Positions 31,784-40,154 of a stretch of 64,000 bases of DNA are shown piece by piece. The DNA is from Pseudomonas sp. BMS12 (GTDB lineage Bacteria > Pseudomonadota > Gammaproteobacteria > Pseudomonadales > Pseudomonadaceae), in contig NZ_LSOF01000018.1 of NCBI RefSeq assembly GCF_001592875.1, positions 62,001 through 126,000 on the forward strand, written 5' to 3'. A model generated the notes under the pieces. It was not told the origin of the DNA. It saw only the letters and a list, made by a program, of their open reading frames with translations, and did not search any database. A program made the position numbers and the translations under genes. Numbering within the stretch: the stretch's first letter is position 1; the number at the start of each line of letters is the position of its first letter.

Positions 31784-33931
31784 ATGCTCAGCACCGAACT
31801 CAAGTCCCAGATCCAGGGCGCCTATAGCAAATTCCTCGAGTCCAAAGGGCTGAAAGCCCGTTATGGCCAGCGCCTGATGATTGCCGAGGTTGCCAAGGTG
31901 CTCGGTGCCATCAAGACCAACGAAGAAGGCCAGCGCGACGGTGAGCCTGCCGTGGTGGCGGTGGAGGCCGGCACCGGTACCGGTAAGACGGTGGCCTACA
32001 GCCTGGCTGCCATTCCGGCTGCCAAGGCCGCCGGCAAGCGCCTGGTGATTGCCACCGCGACGGTGGCGTTGCAGGAGCAGATCGTGCACAAGGACCTGCC
32101 GGACCTGATGCGCAACAGCGGTCTCAACTTCAGCTTTGCCCTGGCCAAGGGACGTGGTCGCTATCTGTGCCTGTCGAAACTCGACGTGTTGCTGCAGGAA
32201 GGCCAGGCGCAGAGCGCCACTGCGCAGATGTTCGAGGAAGAGGGCTTTCGCATCGATGTCGACGAGCAGAGCCAGAAGCTCTACAGCAAGATGATCGAGA
32301 AGCTCGCCGGCAATCGTTGGGATGGCGATCGCGACAGCTGGCCGGAGGAGCTGGAAGATCAACTCTGGGGCACTCTGACGACCGACCACAGCCAGTGCAC
32401 CAACCGGCATTGCCCGAACTTCCAGCAGTGCGCGTTCTACAAGGCGCGCGAGGGCATGACCAAGGTCGACGTCATCGTCACCAACCACGACATGGTTCTG
32501 GCCGACCTGGCCCTGGGCGGCGGTGTGGTGTTGCCGGACCCGCGCGAGACCATCTACGTGTTCGACGAGGGGCACCACCTGCCGGACAAGGCCATCGGCC
32601 ACTTCGCCCACTTCACTCGCCTGCGCAGCACGGCCGACTGGCTTGGCCAGGTAGAGAAGAACCTGACCAAGCTGCTGGCCCAGCACCCGCTGCCCGGTGA
32701 CCTCGGGCGTTTGATCGAACAGGTGCCGGAACTGGCGCGTGAGCTGCGTACCCAGCAACAGTTCATGTTCAGCGCCTGCGAGCAACTGGCCGACTTCCGT
32801 GCCGGCGAGGACATGGAGGGGCGCGAGCGCCCACGCCACCGCTTCGTTGGCGGCCTGGTACCGGAGCACCTGCGTGAGCTGGGTATCGAGCTGAAGAAGG
32901 GCTTCGCCAAGCTGACCGATCTCTTCACTCGCCTCACCGAGCTGCTCAAGCAGGCGATGGACGACGAGGGCACCAGTCTCGGCCTGGCCAGCCATCAGGC
33001 CGAGGAGTGGTACCCGCTGTTCGGCAGCCTGCTTTCGCGTGCCCAGGGCAACTGGGAATTGTGGACCGCCTTCACCGTCGAAGATCCGGAAGACAGCCCG
33101 CCCATGGCCCGTTGGCTGACCCTGGCCGAGGGTGGTGCGCTGTTCGATATCGAGGTCAACGCCAGCCCGATCCTGGCTGCCGAGACCCTGCGGCGCAACC
33201 TGTGGAATGTCGCCTACGGCGCCTTGGTGACCTCCGCGACCCTGACCGCGCTGGGCACTTTCGACCGCTATCGCATGCGCGCTGGCCTACCCAAGGTCGC
33301 GGTCACCGCCGTGGTGCCCAGCCCGTTCCATCATGCCGACGCCGGTGTGCTCAAGGTGCCCGACCTCAAGGCCGACCCGCGCGATGCGGCCATGCACACT
33401 GCCGCCATCATTCGCGAGCTGCCGAGCCTGGTCGAGGGGTCGCGGGGTTCCCTCGTGCTGTTTTCCTCGCGCAAGCAGATGCAGGAAGTCTTCGACGGCC
33501 TGGAGCGCGACTGGCGCAAGCGCGTGTTTATCCAGGGCAACCTGTCCAAGCAGGAAACTCTGAACAAGCACAAGGCACGGGTCGACTCCGGCGAGGAGAG
33601 CGTGCTGTTCGGCCTGGCCAGTTTCGCCGAGGGTGTCGACCTGCCTGGCGCCTATTGCGAGCATGTGGTGATCGCCAAGATCCCTTTCGCCGTGCCGGAC
33701 GACCCAGTCGAGGCGGCACTGGCCGAGTGGATCGAGGCCCGTGGCGGCAACCCCTTCATGGAAATCGCCGTGCCCGACGCTTCGCTGCGCCTGGTGCAGG
33801 CTTGCGGTCGCCTGCTGCGTACCGAAGCCGACCGCGGCATCATCACTCTGCTGGATCGGCGTGTGGTCACCCAGCGTTACGGCAAGGCGATTCTCAACGC
33901 GCTGCCGCCGTTCCGTCGCGAGATCGGCTGA
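31784..33931 (+). CDS. dinG: ATP-dependent DNA helicase DinG
   Basis: A 715-residue superfamily 2 (XPD-like) helicase. Walker A is AGTGTGKT (about 64-71) and the DEGH box is at 261-264. Four cysteines (Cys129, 205, 210, 216) that hold a 4Fe-4S cluster lie between them. The C-terminal helicase motifs are FASFAEGVDLPG and VQACGRLLRTEADRG. DinG unwinds 5'-3', including R-loops and G-quadruplexes. The length matches DinG of E. coli (716 residues). A LexA-like site directly upstream fits its damage-inducible name. Confidence 0.96.
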   Translation: MLSTELKSQIQGAYSKFLESKGLKARYGQRLMIAEVAKVLGAIKTNEEGQRDGEPAVVAVEAGTGTGKTVAYSLAAIPAAKAAGKRLVIATATVALQEQIVHKDLPDLMRNSGLNFSFALAKGRGRYLCLSKLDVLLQEGQAQSATAQMFEEEGFRIDVDEQSQKLYSKMIEKLAGNRWDGDRDSWPEELEDQLWGTLTTDHSQCTNRHCPNFQQCAFYKAREGMTKVDVIVTNHDMVLADLALGGGVVLPDPRETIYVFDEGHHLPDKAIGHFAHFTRLRSTADWLGQVEKNLTKLLAQHPLPGDLGRLIEQVPELARELRTQQQFMFSACEQLADFRAGEDMEGRERPRHRFVGGLVPEHLRELGIELKKGFAKLTDLFTRLTELLKQAMDDEGTSLGLASHQAEEWYPLFGSLLSRAQGNWELWTAFTVEDPEDSPPMARWLTLAEGGALFDIEVNASPILAAETLRRNLWNVAYGALVTSATLTALGTFDRYRMRAGLPKVAVTAVVPSPFHHADAGVLKVPDLKADPRDAAMHTAAIIRELPSLVEGSRGSLVLFSSRKQMQEVFDGLERDWRKRVFIQGNLSKQETLNKHKARVDSGEESVLFGLASFAEGVDLPGAYCEHVVIAKIPFAVPDDPVEAALAEWIEARGGNPFMEIAVPDASLRLVQACGRLLRTEADRGIITLLDRRVVTQRYGKAILNALPPFRREIG

Positions 33932-34001
33932 GTCGGGTTTCGGGGTGGCATCTGCGGCACCGGCTGTTGTCTACTTGGACATCTTCCGGAGTGCACGTTC
34001 G

Positions 34002-36263
34002 ATGATTCGCCGTTCCTTGCCCCTCTTCTTCAGCCTGTTCTGCGCCGTTCCGCTCGGCGCAGTCGCCGCCAGCCAGACCACCTTGCTCAGCTTCGTCAAA
34101 CCCACCGACGTGGTGAAGGTCGACAGCAGCGCTGCCAGTTTTCCCGAACTGACCGCCGAGCCCACGCCGGAGGGCGAGGTACTGCGACGCTTCACCTTCA
34201 CGGCTGCCAAGCAGCCGAGTCTGCGCCTGTCGCCGCAGAAGGGCGACTGGGATTGGTCGCAGCAAGGCGCCATGAGCTTGCGCCTGCAGAACGCCATGGA
34301 CTGGGCGATTACCCTGCATGTACGTATCGAAAGCCGTGATGGCAAGGTGCTCTACAGCCGTATCGACCTGCCGGCGGGCCCTGCACAGACCCTGTTGGTG
34401 CCGCTCGCCGCGACCTCGCCACTGGCCCGTGGCATGCGCGCCGGCCCGCCGATGCCGATGACCTTGCAGGGCCATCGTGTTCTGCTGGCCGAGACGGTGA
34501 GTGGCGAACTGACGCGCGACAAGGTCAGCGCCGTGACCCTGTCACTGGACAATCCCGACTCGCCGCAAAGCATTCTGCTCGGGCGCTTTGGTGTCAGTGA
34601 CGATGATCTGCAGGCCAGGGCCTATAGTGGCCTGATCGATGCCTGGGGGCAGTACACCCGTGGCCAGTGGCCGGGCAAGATCGAGCAGGAGCAGCAACTG
34701 CGCAGTGCCGCTCAAGGCGAGCGCGAACAGCTCAAGGCCTGGTTGGGCGAGCGCCCGGCGCAGGACAAGTTCGGTGGCTGGCAGGGCGGCGCAAGTTTCG
34801 AGGCGTCGGGTTTCTTCCGTACCGAAAAGCGCGATGGTCGCTGGTACCTGGTCAGCCCGGAGGGCAATCCTTTCTATTCCCTGGGCGTCAATGCAGTCAG
34901 CGCCTGGCAGAGCCAGACCTATGTGGAAGGTCGTGAAGACATGTTCGCCAGTCTGCCGAAGGGCAGCGAAACGCTGTCGGCCTACTACGGCGAACGAGAC
35001 AGCCGCAGCAGCAGCGGTGCCAACCGCGGTCGGGCCTTCGATCATGGCCGCTGGTTCGACTTCTACCGAGCCAACCTGCAGCACAGCTATGCCGAGCCGT
35101 GTCCGGCCGCACAGCCGCCACTGGCCGCGACTCCGGCTCCGGCCGAGCTGGCACCGTGCCCGCCACCGGGCTTCGATGATGTGCGTTGGGCCCAGCACAG
35201 CATTGATCGCCTGCAGGCCTGGGGCTTCAACAGCCTGGGTAACTGGAGTGACGACAGTCTGGTCGCTACCCGGCGCATGCCCTACAGCATCCCGCTGTCG
35301 ATCTCCGGCGACTATGCCACCATCAGCACCGGGCACGACTGGTGGGGCGGCATGCCCGACCCGTTCGATCCGCGCTTCGCCATGGCGGCGGAACGGGCTA
35401 TTGCCATTGCCACCCGTGATCGGCGTGACGACCCCTGGCTCCTGGGCTTCTTCGCCGACAACGAACTGGCCTGGGCGGCACCCGGCAGCGAGCCGCATGC
35501 CCGCTACGCCCTGGCCTACGGCACTCTGCGTTTGAGCACCGATGTACCGGCCAAGCGCGCCTTTCTCAAGCAGCTGCGCGACAAGTACCGCAATGAATCC
35601 GGGCTGTCCAAGGCCTGGGGCATCCAGCTCAAGGCCTGGGAGTTGATGGAAGATCCGGGGTTCGAAGCGCCGCTGCCGAGCGCCGAGTACCCGCAGATCG
35701 AGAAGGACCTGCAGGACTTCCAGCGCCTGTTCGCCGACACCTATTTCAAGACCATCGCCGACTCACTGGAGTGGCATGCCCCCAACCACCTGCTGCTCGG
35801 TGGCCGTTTCGCCATCGCCACGCCAGAGGCAGTGGCGGCCTGCGCTCAGTATTGCGATGTGCTCAGCTTCAACCTCTACAGCGCCGAGCCGCAGCAGGGT
35901 TACGACTTCGCCGCCCTGCGCGCGCTGGACAAGCCGCTGCTGGTCAGCGAGTTCCATTTCGGCTCGCGTGACCGCGGCCCGTTCTGGGGTGGCGTCAGCG
36001 AAGTGGCCCGCGAGGAAGAGCGTGGCCCTGCCTATGCCCGTTTCCTCAAGCGCGCCCTGGAAGAGCCGGCGATAGTCGGCGTGCACTGGTTCCAGTACCT
36101 GGATCAGCCTGCCAGCGGTCGCCTGCTGGATGGCGAGAACGGTCATCTGGGCCTGGTGGCCATCACCGACCGCCCATGGCAGGGCTTCGTCGAGGCGGTA
36201 CGGGCGGCCAATCTGGCCGTGCCCAAGCAGTTGCTGGTGTCGCCGGTTGCCGCCAAACCGTGA
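34002..36263 (+). CDS. Exported agarase-like glycoside hydrolase (clan GH-A type)
   Basis: A 753-residue protein with a signal peptide (MIRRSLPLFFSLFCAVPLGAVA), an N-terminal beta domain, and a C-terminal TIM barrel. DGRWYLVSPEGNPFYSLGVNAV (about 275-296) is typical of agarase-like proteins. FADNELAW carries the acid/base Glu488 after Asn, and LLVSEFHFG carries the nucleophile Glu650, both as in clan GH-A. A GH50-like beta-agarase relation is my best guess. The natural substrate in a pseudomonad is unknown. CGGAG lies 10 nt before the ATG. A weak hairpin follows (36269-36285). Confidence 0.78.
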   Translation: MIRRSLPLFFSLFCAVPLGAVAASQTTLLSFVKPTDVVKVDSSAASFPELTAEPTPEGEVLRRFTFTAAKQPSLRLSPQKGDWDWSQQGAMSLRLQNAMDWAITLHVRIESRDGKVLYSRIDLPAGPAQTLLVPLAATSPLARGMRAGPPMPMTLQGHRVLLAETVSGELTRDKVSAVTLSLDNPDSPQSILLGRFGVSDDDLQARAYSGLIDAWGQYTRGQWPGKIEQEQQLRSAAQGEREQLKAWLGERPAQDKFGGWQGGASFEASGFFRTEKRDGRWYLVSPEGNPFYSLGVNAVSAWQSQTYVEGREDMFASLPKGSETLSAYYGERDSRSSSGANRGRAFDHGRWFDFYRANLQHSYAEPCPAAQPPLAATPAPAELAPCPPPGFDDVRWAQHSIDRLQAWGFNSLGNWSDDSLVATRRMPYSIPLSISGDYATISTGHDWWGGMPDPFDPRFAMAAERAIAIATRDRRDDPWLLGFFADNELAWAAPGSEPHARYALAYGTLRLSTDVPAKRAFLKQLRDKYRNESGLSKAWGIQLKAWELMEDPGFEAPLPSAEYPQIEKDLQDFQRLFADTYFKTIADSLEWHAPNHLLLGGRFAIATPEAVAACAQYCDVLSFNLYSAEPQQGYDFAALRALDKPLLVSEFHFGSRDRGPFWGGVSEVAREEERGPAYARFLKRALEEPAIVGVHWFQYLDQPASGRLLDGENGHLGLVAITDRPWQGFVEAVRAANLAVPKQLLVSPVAAKP

Positions 36264-36391
36264 GCCATGCCCTCTTTTCGAGGGCGATGGGCACCGTTGG
36301 TCTGAGGATGGCGATTGCGGCACTTGGCCAGGATTCACATGTGCTGCCTGGGCTGGAACAATGCCCGGCAATCAGACCGAGGAGTATGGGG

Positions 36392-37537
36392 TTGCTGATA
36401 CAGGGCTATTTCGACCTGCGTTTCGAGGCGCTCAAAGACGCCTTCGCCGAACTGTTCGTTGATCCACAGGAGCGCGGTGCCGCGCTCTGCGTGCAGATCG
36501 GCGGCGAAACCGTCGTCGACATCTGGGCTGGCACATCCGACAAGGACGGTGCCCAGGCCTGGCACAGCGACACGATTCTCAACCTGTTTTCCTGTACCAA
36601 GACCTTCGCCGCCGTTGCTGCTCTGCAGCTGGTGGAGCAGGGCAAGCTGGAGCTGGACGCGCCGGTCGTGCGCTGGTGGCCGGAGTTCGCTGCCGCCGGC
36701 AAGGAGCGCATCACCCTGCGTCAGTTGCTCTGCCATCGCGCTGGCCTGCCGGCCTTGCGCCAGATGTTGCCGGCCGAAGCGCTCTACGACTGGCAGCAAA
36801 TGACCAGCGCCCTGGCCGCCGAACAACCCTGGTGGGTACCTGGCGAGGCTCACGGTTATTCGCCCATTACCTATGGCTGGCTGATCGGCGAGCTGCTGCG
36901 CCGGGTCGACGGCCGTGGCCCGGGGGAGTCCATCGTCGCCCGTATCGCCCAGCCGCTGGGGCTGGATTTTCATGTCGGCCTGGCCGAGGAGGAGTTTCCC
37001 CGGGTCGCCCATATCGCCCGTAAGAAGGGGGAGATGGGCGATGCCGCCGCGCAGCGCCTGCTCAAGTGCATGATGAGCGAGCCGGAGGCGCTGAGTACCC
37101 GCGCCTTTGCCAATCCACCGTCTATTCTCACCAGCACCAACAAGCCGGAATGGCGACTCATGCAGCAGCCGGCGGCCAATGGCCATGGCAATGCCCGCGC
37201 CCTGGCCGGTTTCTACGCCGCCTTGCTCGATGGTCGCCTGCTGGAGGTGGAGATGCTGAACGAGATGACCCGCGAGCATGCCTGCGGCGACGATCTCACC
37301 CTGCTGACCCCGACCCGCTTCGGGCTGGGCTGCATGCTTGACCAGCCGGGCGTGGCCAATGCCACCTATGGCCTCGGGCGCAAGGCTTTCGGCCACCCCG
37401 GTGCGGGTGGCTCGGTCGGCTTTGCCGACCCCGAGCGCGAAGTCGCATTCGGCTTCGTCACCAACAGTCTCGGCCCCTATGTTTTGATGGACCCACGCAC
37501 GCAGAAACTGGCGCGCGTGCTGGACCAGTGCCTATGA
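36392..37537 (+). CDS. Serine hydrolase, beta-lactamase/EstB-type esterase
   Basis: About 381 residues. The SxxK motif is SCTK (Ser67 from this start) and the Tyr motif is GYSPITYGW (Tyr156), as in class C beta-lactamase-like esterases. A HPGAGGSVGFADP motif lies near the C-terminus. No signal peptide, so a cytosolic esterase is more likely than a beta-lactamase. Start: GGAG is only 1 nt from the ATG at 36386, but 7 nt from the TTG at 36392, which I prefer; the difference is two residues. Confidence 0.88.
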   Translation: MLIQGYFDLRFEALKDAFAELFVDPQERGAALCVQIGGETVVDIWAGTSDKDGAQAWHSDTILNLFSCTKTFAAVAALQLVEQGKLELDAPVVRWWPEFAAAGKERITLRQLLCHRAGLPALRQMLPAEALYDWQQMTSALAAEQPWWVPGEAHGYSPITYGWLIGELLRRVDGRGPGESIVARIAQPLGLDFHVGLAEEEFPRVAHIARKKGEMGDAAAQRLLKCMMSEPEALSTRAFANPPSILTSTNKPEWRLMQQPAANGHGNARALAGFYAALLDGRLLEVEMLNEMTREHACGDDLTLLTPTRFGLGCMLDQPGVANATYGLGRKAFGHPGAGGSVGFADPEREVAFGFVTNSLGPYVLMDPRTQKLARVLDQCL

Positions 37538-37559
37538 ACCGCCACCTGGAAGACCAATA

Positions 37560-38219
37560 ATGAGAACCCAAGCCCTCGTCCTGCTCAGCTGCATCAGCCT
37601 CGCCGCCTGCACCGGCTCTGCCGGTTGGTCCCAGGACAGTTCGGCCAAGCCCGTAACCAAGGTGGCCCCGAAGATCGACTACCAGGTCACCAATGCCTGG
37701 CTGGATGAATACGAGCCGCGTCTGAAGGAGGCCCTGAAGAACTCCCGCATGGAACTTGAGCGCCGCGAGAGCGTGCTGGTGGTGACTGCGCCGGTGGAGA
37801 GCTCGTTCAATCCGGACCGCCCGAGCATGCTGATGCCAGCGGTGCTTGGTCCTTTCACCAAGGTGGCCAAGATTCTCGAGAAGGATCCGCGTACCGCCGT
37901 GCTGATCCTCGGCCATGCCGACAGCAGCGGCCAGGTTGATAGCAACCGTAAGCTCAGTGAAGACCGTGCCAGGGCGGTGGCCTCGATCTTCCGCCTGAGC
38001 GGCCTGCAGCGTGATCGCCTACTGCTCAAGGGGGTCGGCTCCGACATGCCGCGTGCGGCCAACGACAGCGTGCAGGGGCGTGCGCTCAATCGTCGCGTGG
38101 AAATTGTCCTGACCCCGCAGCCGACGCTGGTTGCCCTGCTGGCCAAGTACAGTCAGCCGGCGCCAATGCCGTTGTCCCAGGCTGTCGCAGATCAAGGGAA
38201 ACCGGCCAAGGCGCAGTAA
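37560..38219 (+). CDS. OmpA-family lipoprotein
   Basis: A 219-residue protein with a lipobox LAAC (Cys17). A linker region follows, then an OmpA_C-like domain (about 95-190) with LGHADSSGQVDSNRKLSEDRARAV and GRALNRRVEIVL. The usual GHTD motif is GHAD. It is distinct from the two OmpA lipoproteins near 30 kb. It should bind peptidoglycan from the outer membrane. It starts 23 bp after the esterase gene. Confidence 0.88.
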   Translation: MRTQALVLLSCISLAACTGSAGWSQDSSAKPVTKVAPKIDYQVTNAWLDEYEPRLKEALKNSRMELERRESVLVVTAPVESSFNPDRPSMLMPAVLGPFTKVAKILEKDPRTAVLILGHADSSGQVDSNRKLSEDRARAVASIFRLSGLQRDRLLLKGVGSDMPRAANDSVQGRALNRRVEIVLTPQPTLVALLAKYSQPAPMPLSQAVADQGKPAKAQ

Positions 38220-38249
38220 GCTAGAGGGGTTCTGAATCAGGAGAGCTTC

Positions 38250-38897
38250 ATGCCCCAGTCCCTTGCCGATATGCGTCGCGACTATGTTCGCGACGGCCTT
38301 AGCGAAGCCAATGCACCGGGCGAGCCTTTCGCCCTGTTTCGCCAATGGTTCGACGACGCGGTACAGACCGAGCAACTGCCGGTCGAGCCCAATGCCATGA
38401 CCCTGGCCACGGTGGACGGTGAAGGCCGTCCGCATTGCCGGGTGTTGTTGCTCAAGGGGCTGGACGAGCGCGGTTTCACCTTCTTCAGCAATTACGACAG
38501 TGCCAAGGGCGAGCAATTGGCGGCCCGGCCTTATGCCGCCATGACCTTCTTCTGGCCGAGCCTGGAGCGCCAGGTGCGCATCGAGGGCCGGGTGGAGAAA
38601 GTCTCGGCGCAGGAGTCCGACGCCTATTTCCAGGTGCGGCCGCTGGGTAGCCGCCTCGGCGCCTGGGCCTCGCCGCAGAGCCAGGTGATCCGCGATCGCG
38701 CGGAGCTGGAAGGTTATCTGGCTGAGACGGAGCGGCGCTTCCTCGACAGTGCACCGCATTGCCCGCCGCATTGGGGTGGCTATCGCTTGCTGCCGGAACG
38801 CATCGAGTTCTGGCAGGGCCGTGCCAGCCGTCTGCACGACCGCCTCAACTACCGCCTGGTGGATGGCGACTGGCTGCGCGAGCGCCTGGCCCCCTAA
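38250..38897 (+). CDS. pdxH: Pyridoxamine 5'-phosphate oxidase
   Basis: A 215-residue FMN enzyme. AMTLATVDGEGRPHCRVLLLKGLDERGF is the FMN/PNP-binding stretch (about residues 49-76), and the C-terminal WGGYRLLPERIEFWQGRASRLHDR is the diagnostic PNPOx dimer region. It oxidises pyridoxine or pyridoxamine phosphate to pyridoxal 5'-phosphate, the cofactor of several enzymes in this window. SD CAGGAG is upstream. Confidence 0.97.
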   Translation: MPQSLADMRRDYVRDGLSEANAPGEPFALFRQWFDDAVQTEQLPVEPNAMTLATVDGEGRPHCRVLLLKGLDERGFTFFSNYDSAKGEQLAARPYAAMTFFWPSLERQVRIEGRVEKVSAQESDAYFQVRPLGSRLGAWASPQSQVIRDRAELEGYLAETERRFLDSAPHCPPHWGGYRLLPERIEFWQGRASRLHDRLNYRLVDGDWLRERLAP

Positions 38898-38924
38898 ACT
38901 CTGGCCTCCTTACGGAGGCCTCTC

Positions 38925-40013
38925 ATGCTCGAACTCGACTCCACCCTGGCGCAGCACATCGTTGACCGCGCCATGGCCATCCTGCCGTACAACATCAATG
39001 TCATGGATGCCCAGGGCATGATCATCGGCAGTGGCGACCCGCAGCGCCTGCATACCCGGCACGAGGGGGCGCAACTGGTGCTGGCCAATCGGCGCGTAGT
39101 GGAGATCGACGAGCAGGCGGCTGCCTGTCTGCGTGGCGTGCGTCCCGGGGTCAATCTACCGCTGTTGCACGCCGAGCAGCTGATCGGCGTGCTCGGCATT
39201 ACCGGTGCGCCGGAAACGGTGCGCCCCTATGCCGAGCTGGTGCGCATGGCTGCCGAAATGCTGGTCGAGCAGCGCCAGCTGCAGGCCGAGCGGCATTGGC
39301 AGCGCCATCAGCTGGAGGCCTGGCTGCGTCAGCTGTTCGATCCCGGCGTCGGCCTGGCTCAGCTGGCGGCCGAAGCGGAGCGCATCGGCGTGCAGTTAAG
39401 CTGGCCGCGGCAATTGGTGTTGCTGGAGCTGGATGGGGAGGGGGAACCCGGGCGCCTGCTCGCCGCGCTCGCCGGCAAGGGTGAGCAGTGTGGTCCGCTG
39501 GCGGCCCGTGAGTTGCTCTGGTGTCGACCCATGCAGAGTGGGCGTGACGATGTCGCCTGGCTGGAGCAGGCCGATGGCCGTAGCTGGGGTGTGCGGCGTC
39601 TGTTGCTCAGCGATGCGCTGGAGGATCTTGCCGAGCTGCGCGAGGCCGCCCTGGCCCTGCGCGAACTCCAGGCTTATGCGCGCACGCACAAGCCGCAGGG
39701 GCGCCTGCTACGCCTGGAACAGCATCGATTGCAGGCGCTGCTGCATGGCCAGCGCCACAGCTGGTCGCTGCAGCGCTGGCTGGCGCCGTTACGCCAGGTG
39801 CTGGCCCAGGATGCGCAAGGCCAGCTTCGCCAGACCCTGGAGGCCTGGTGCCGGCATGACGGCCATCCCCAAGCCTGCGCCGAGGCCCTCGGCATTCATC
39901 GCAATACCTTGCGCTATCGCCTGGAACGGGTCGCCGAGCTGAGTGGCCTGGATCTGGCGCGCCGCGATCAGCGGCTACTTTTCACCCTGGGTTTGGAGCT
40001 GCTGGAGGAGTAG
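38925..40013 (+). CDS. cdaR: CdaR-family sugar-diacid/glycerate regulator
   Basis: A 362-residue activator. The N-terminal diacid-recognition domain (LAQHIVDRAMAILPYNINVMDAQGMIIGSGDP, about 8-39) is followed by a middle region and a C-terminal PucR/CdaR HTH (ALGIHRNTLRYRLERVAELSG). E. coli CdaR activates glucarate, galactarate and glycerate use. Here it precedes a GntP permease and a glycerate kinase on the same strand, so it probably activates them through the repeated site at 40022-40076. Glycerate is the likely effector. Confidence 0.93.
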   Translation: MLELDSTLAQHIVDRAMAILPYNINVMDAQGMIIGSGDPQRLHTRHEGAQLVLANRRVVEIDEQAAACLRGVRPGVNLPLLHAEQLIGVLGITGAPETVRPYAELVRMAAEMLVEQRQLQAERHWQRHQLEAWLRQLFDPGVGLAQLAAEAERIGVQLSWPRQLVLLELDGEGEPGRLLAALAGKGEQCGPLAARELLWCRPMQSGRDDVAWLEQADGRSWGVRRLLLSDALEDLAELREAALALRELQAYARTHKPQGRLLRLEQHRLQALLHGQRHSWSLQRWLAPLRQVLAQDAQGQLRQTLEAWCRHDGHPQACAEALGIHRNTLRYRLERVAELSGLDLARRDQRLLFTLGLELLEE

Positions 40014-40021
40014 CTCGGTTT

Positions 40022-40076
40022 GTGCGTTCGCACAGATTTATGGGTTGCAGGCTGTTCTTGCTTGGTGCGTTCGCAC
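40022..40076. promoter_or_regulatory. Two identical inverted-repeat operators between cdaR and gntP
   Basis: GTGCGTTCGCAC occurs twice (40022-40033 and 40065-40076) with start-to-start spacing of 43 bp, four helical turns. Each has 5-bp inverted arms around TT. They lie in the 141-bp gap before gntP. CdaR is the obvious candidate to bind them. Confidence 0.65.
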
Positions 40077-40154
40077 GGCGCTTCGCTTGTCGGCCCTGGG
40101 CCACAATGGAGCGCCTCGTGGCATTCATACCCATAACAACAAGAGGAATCGGTC

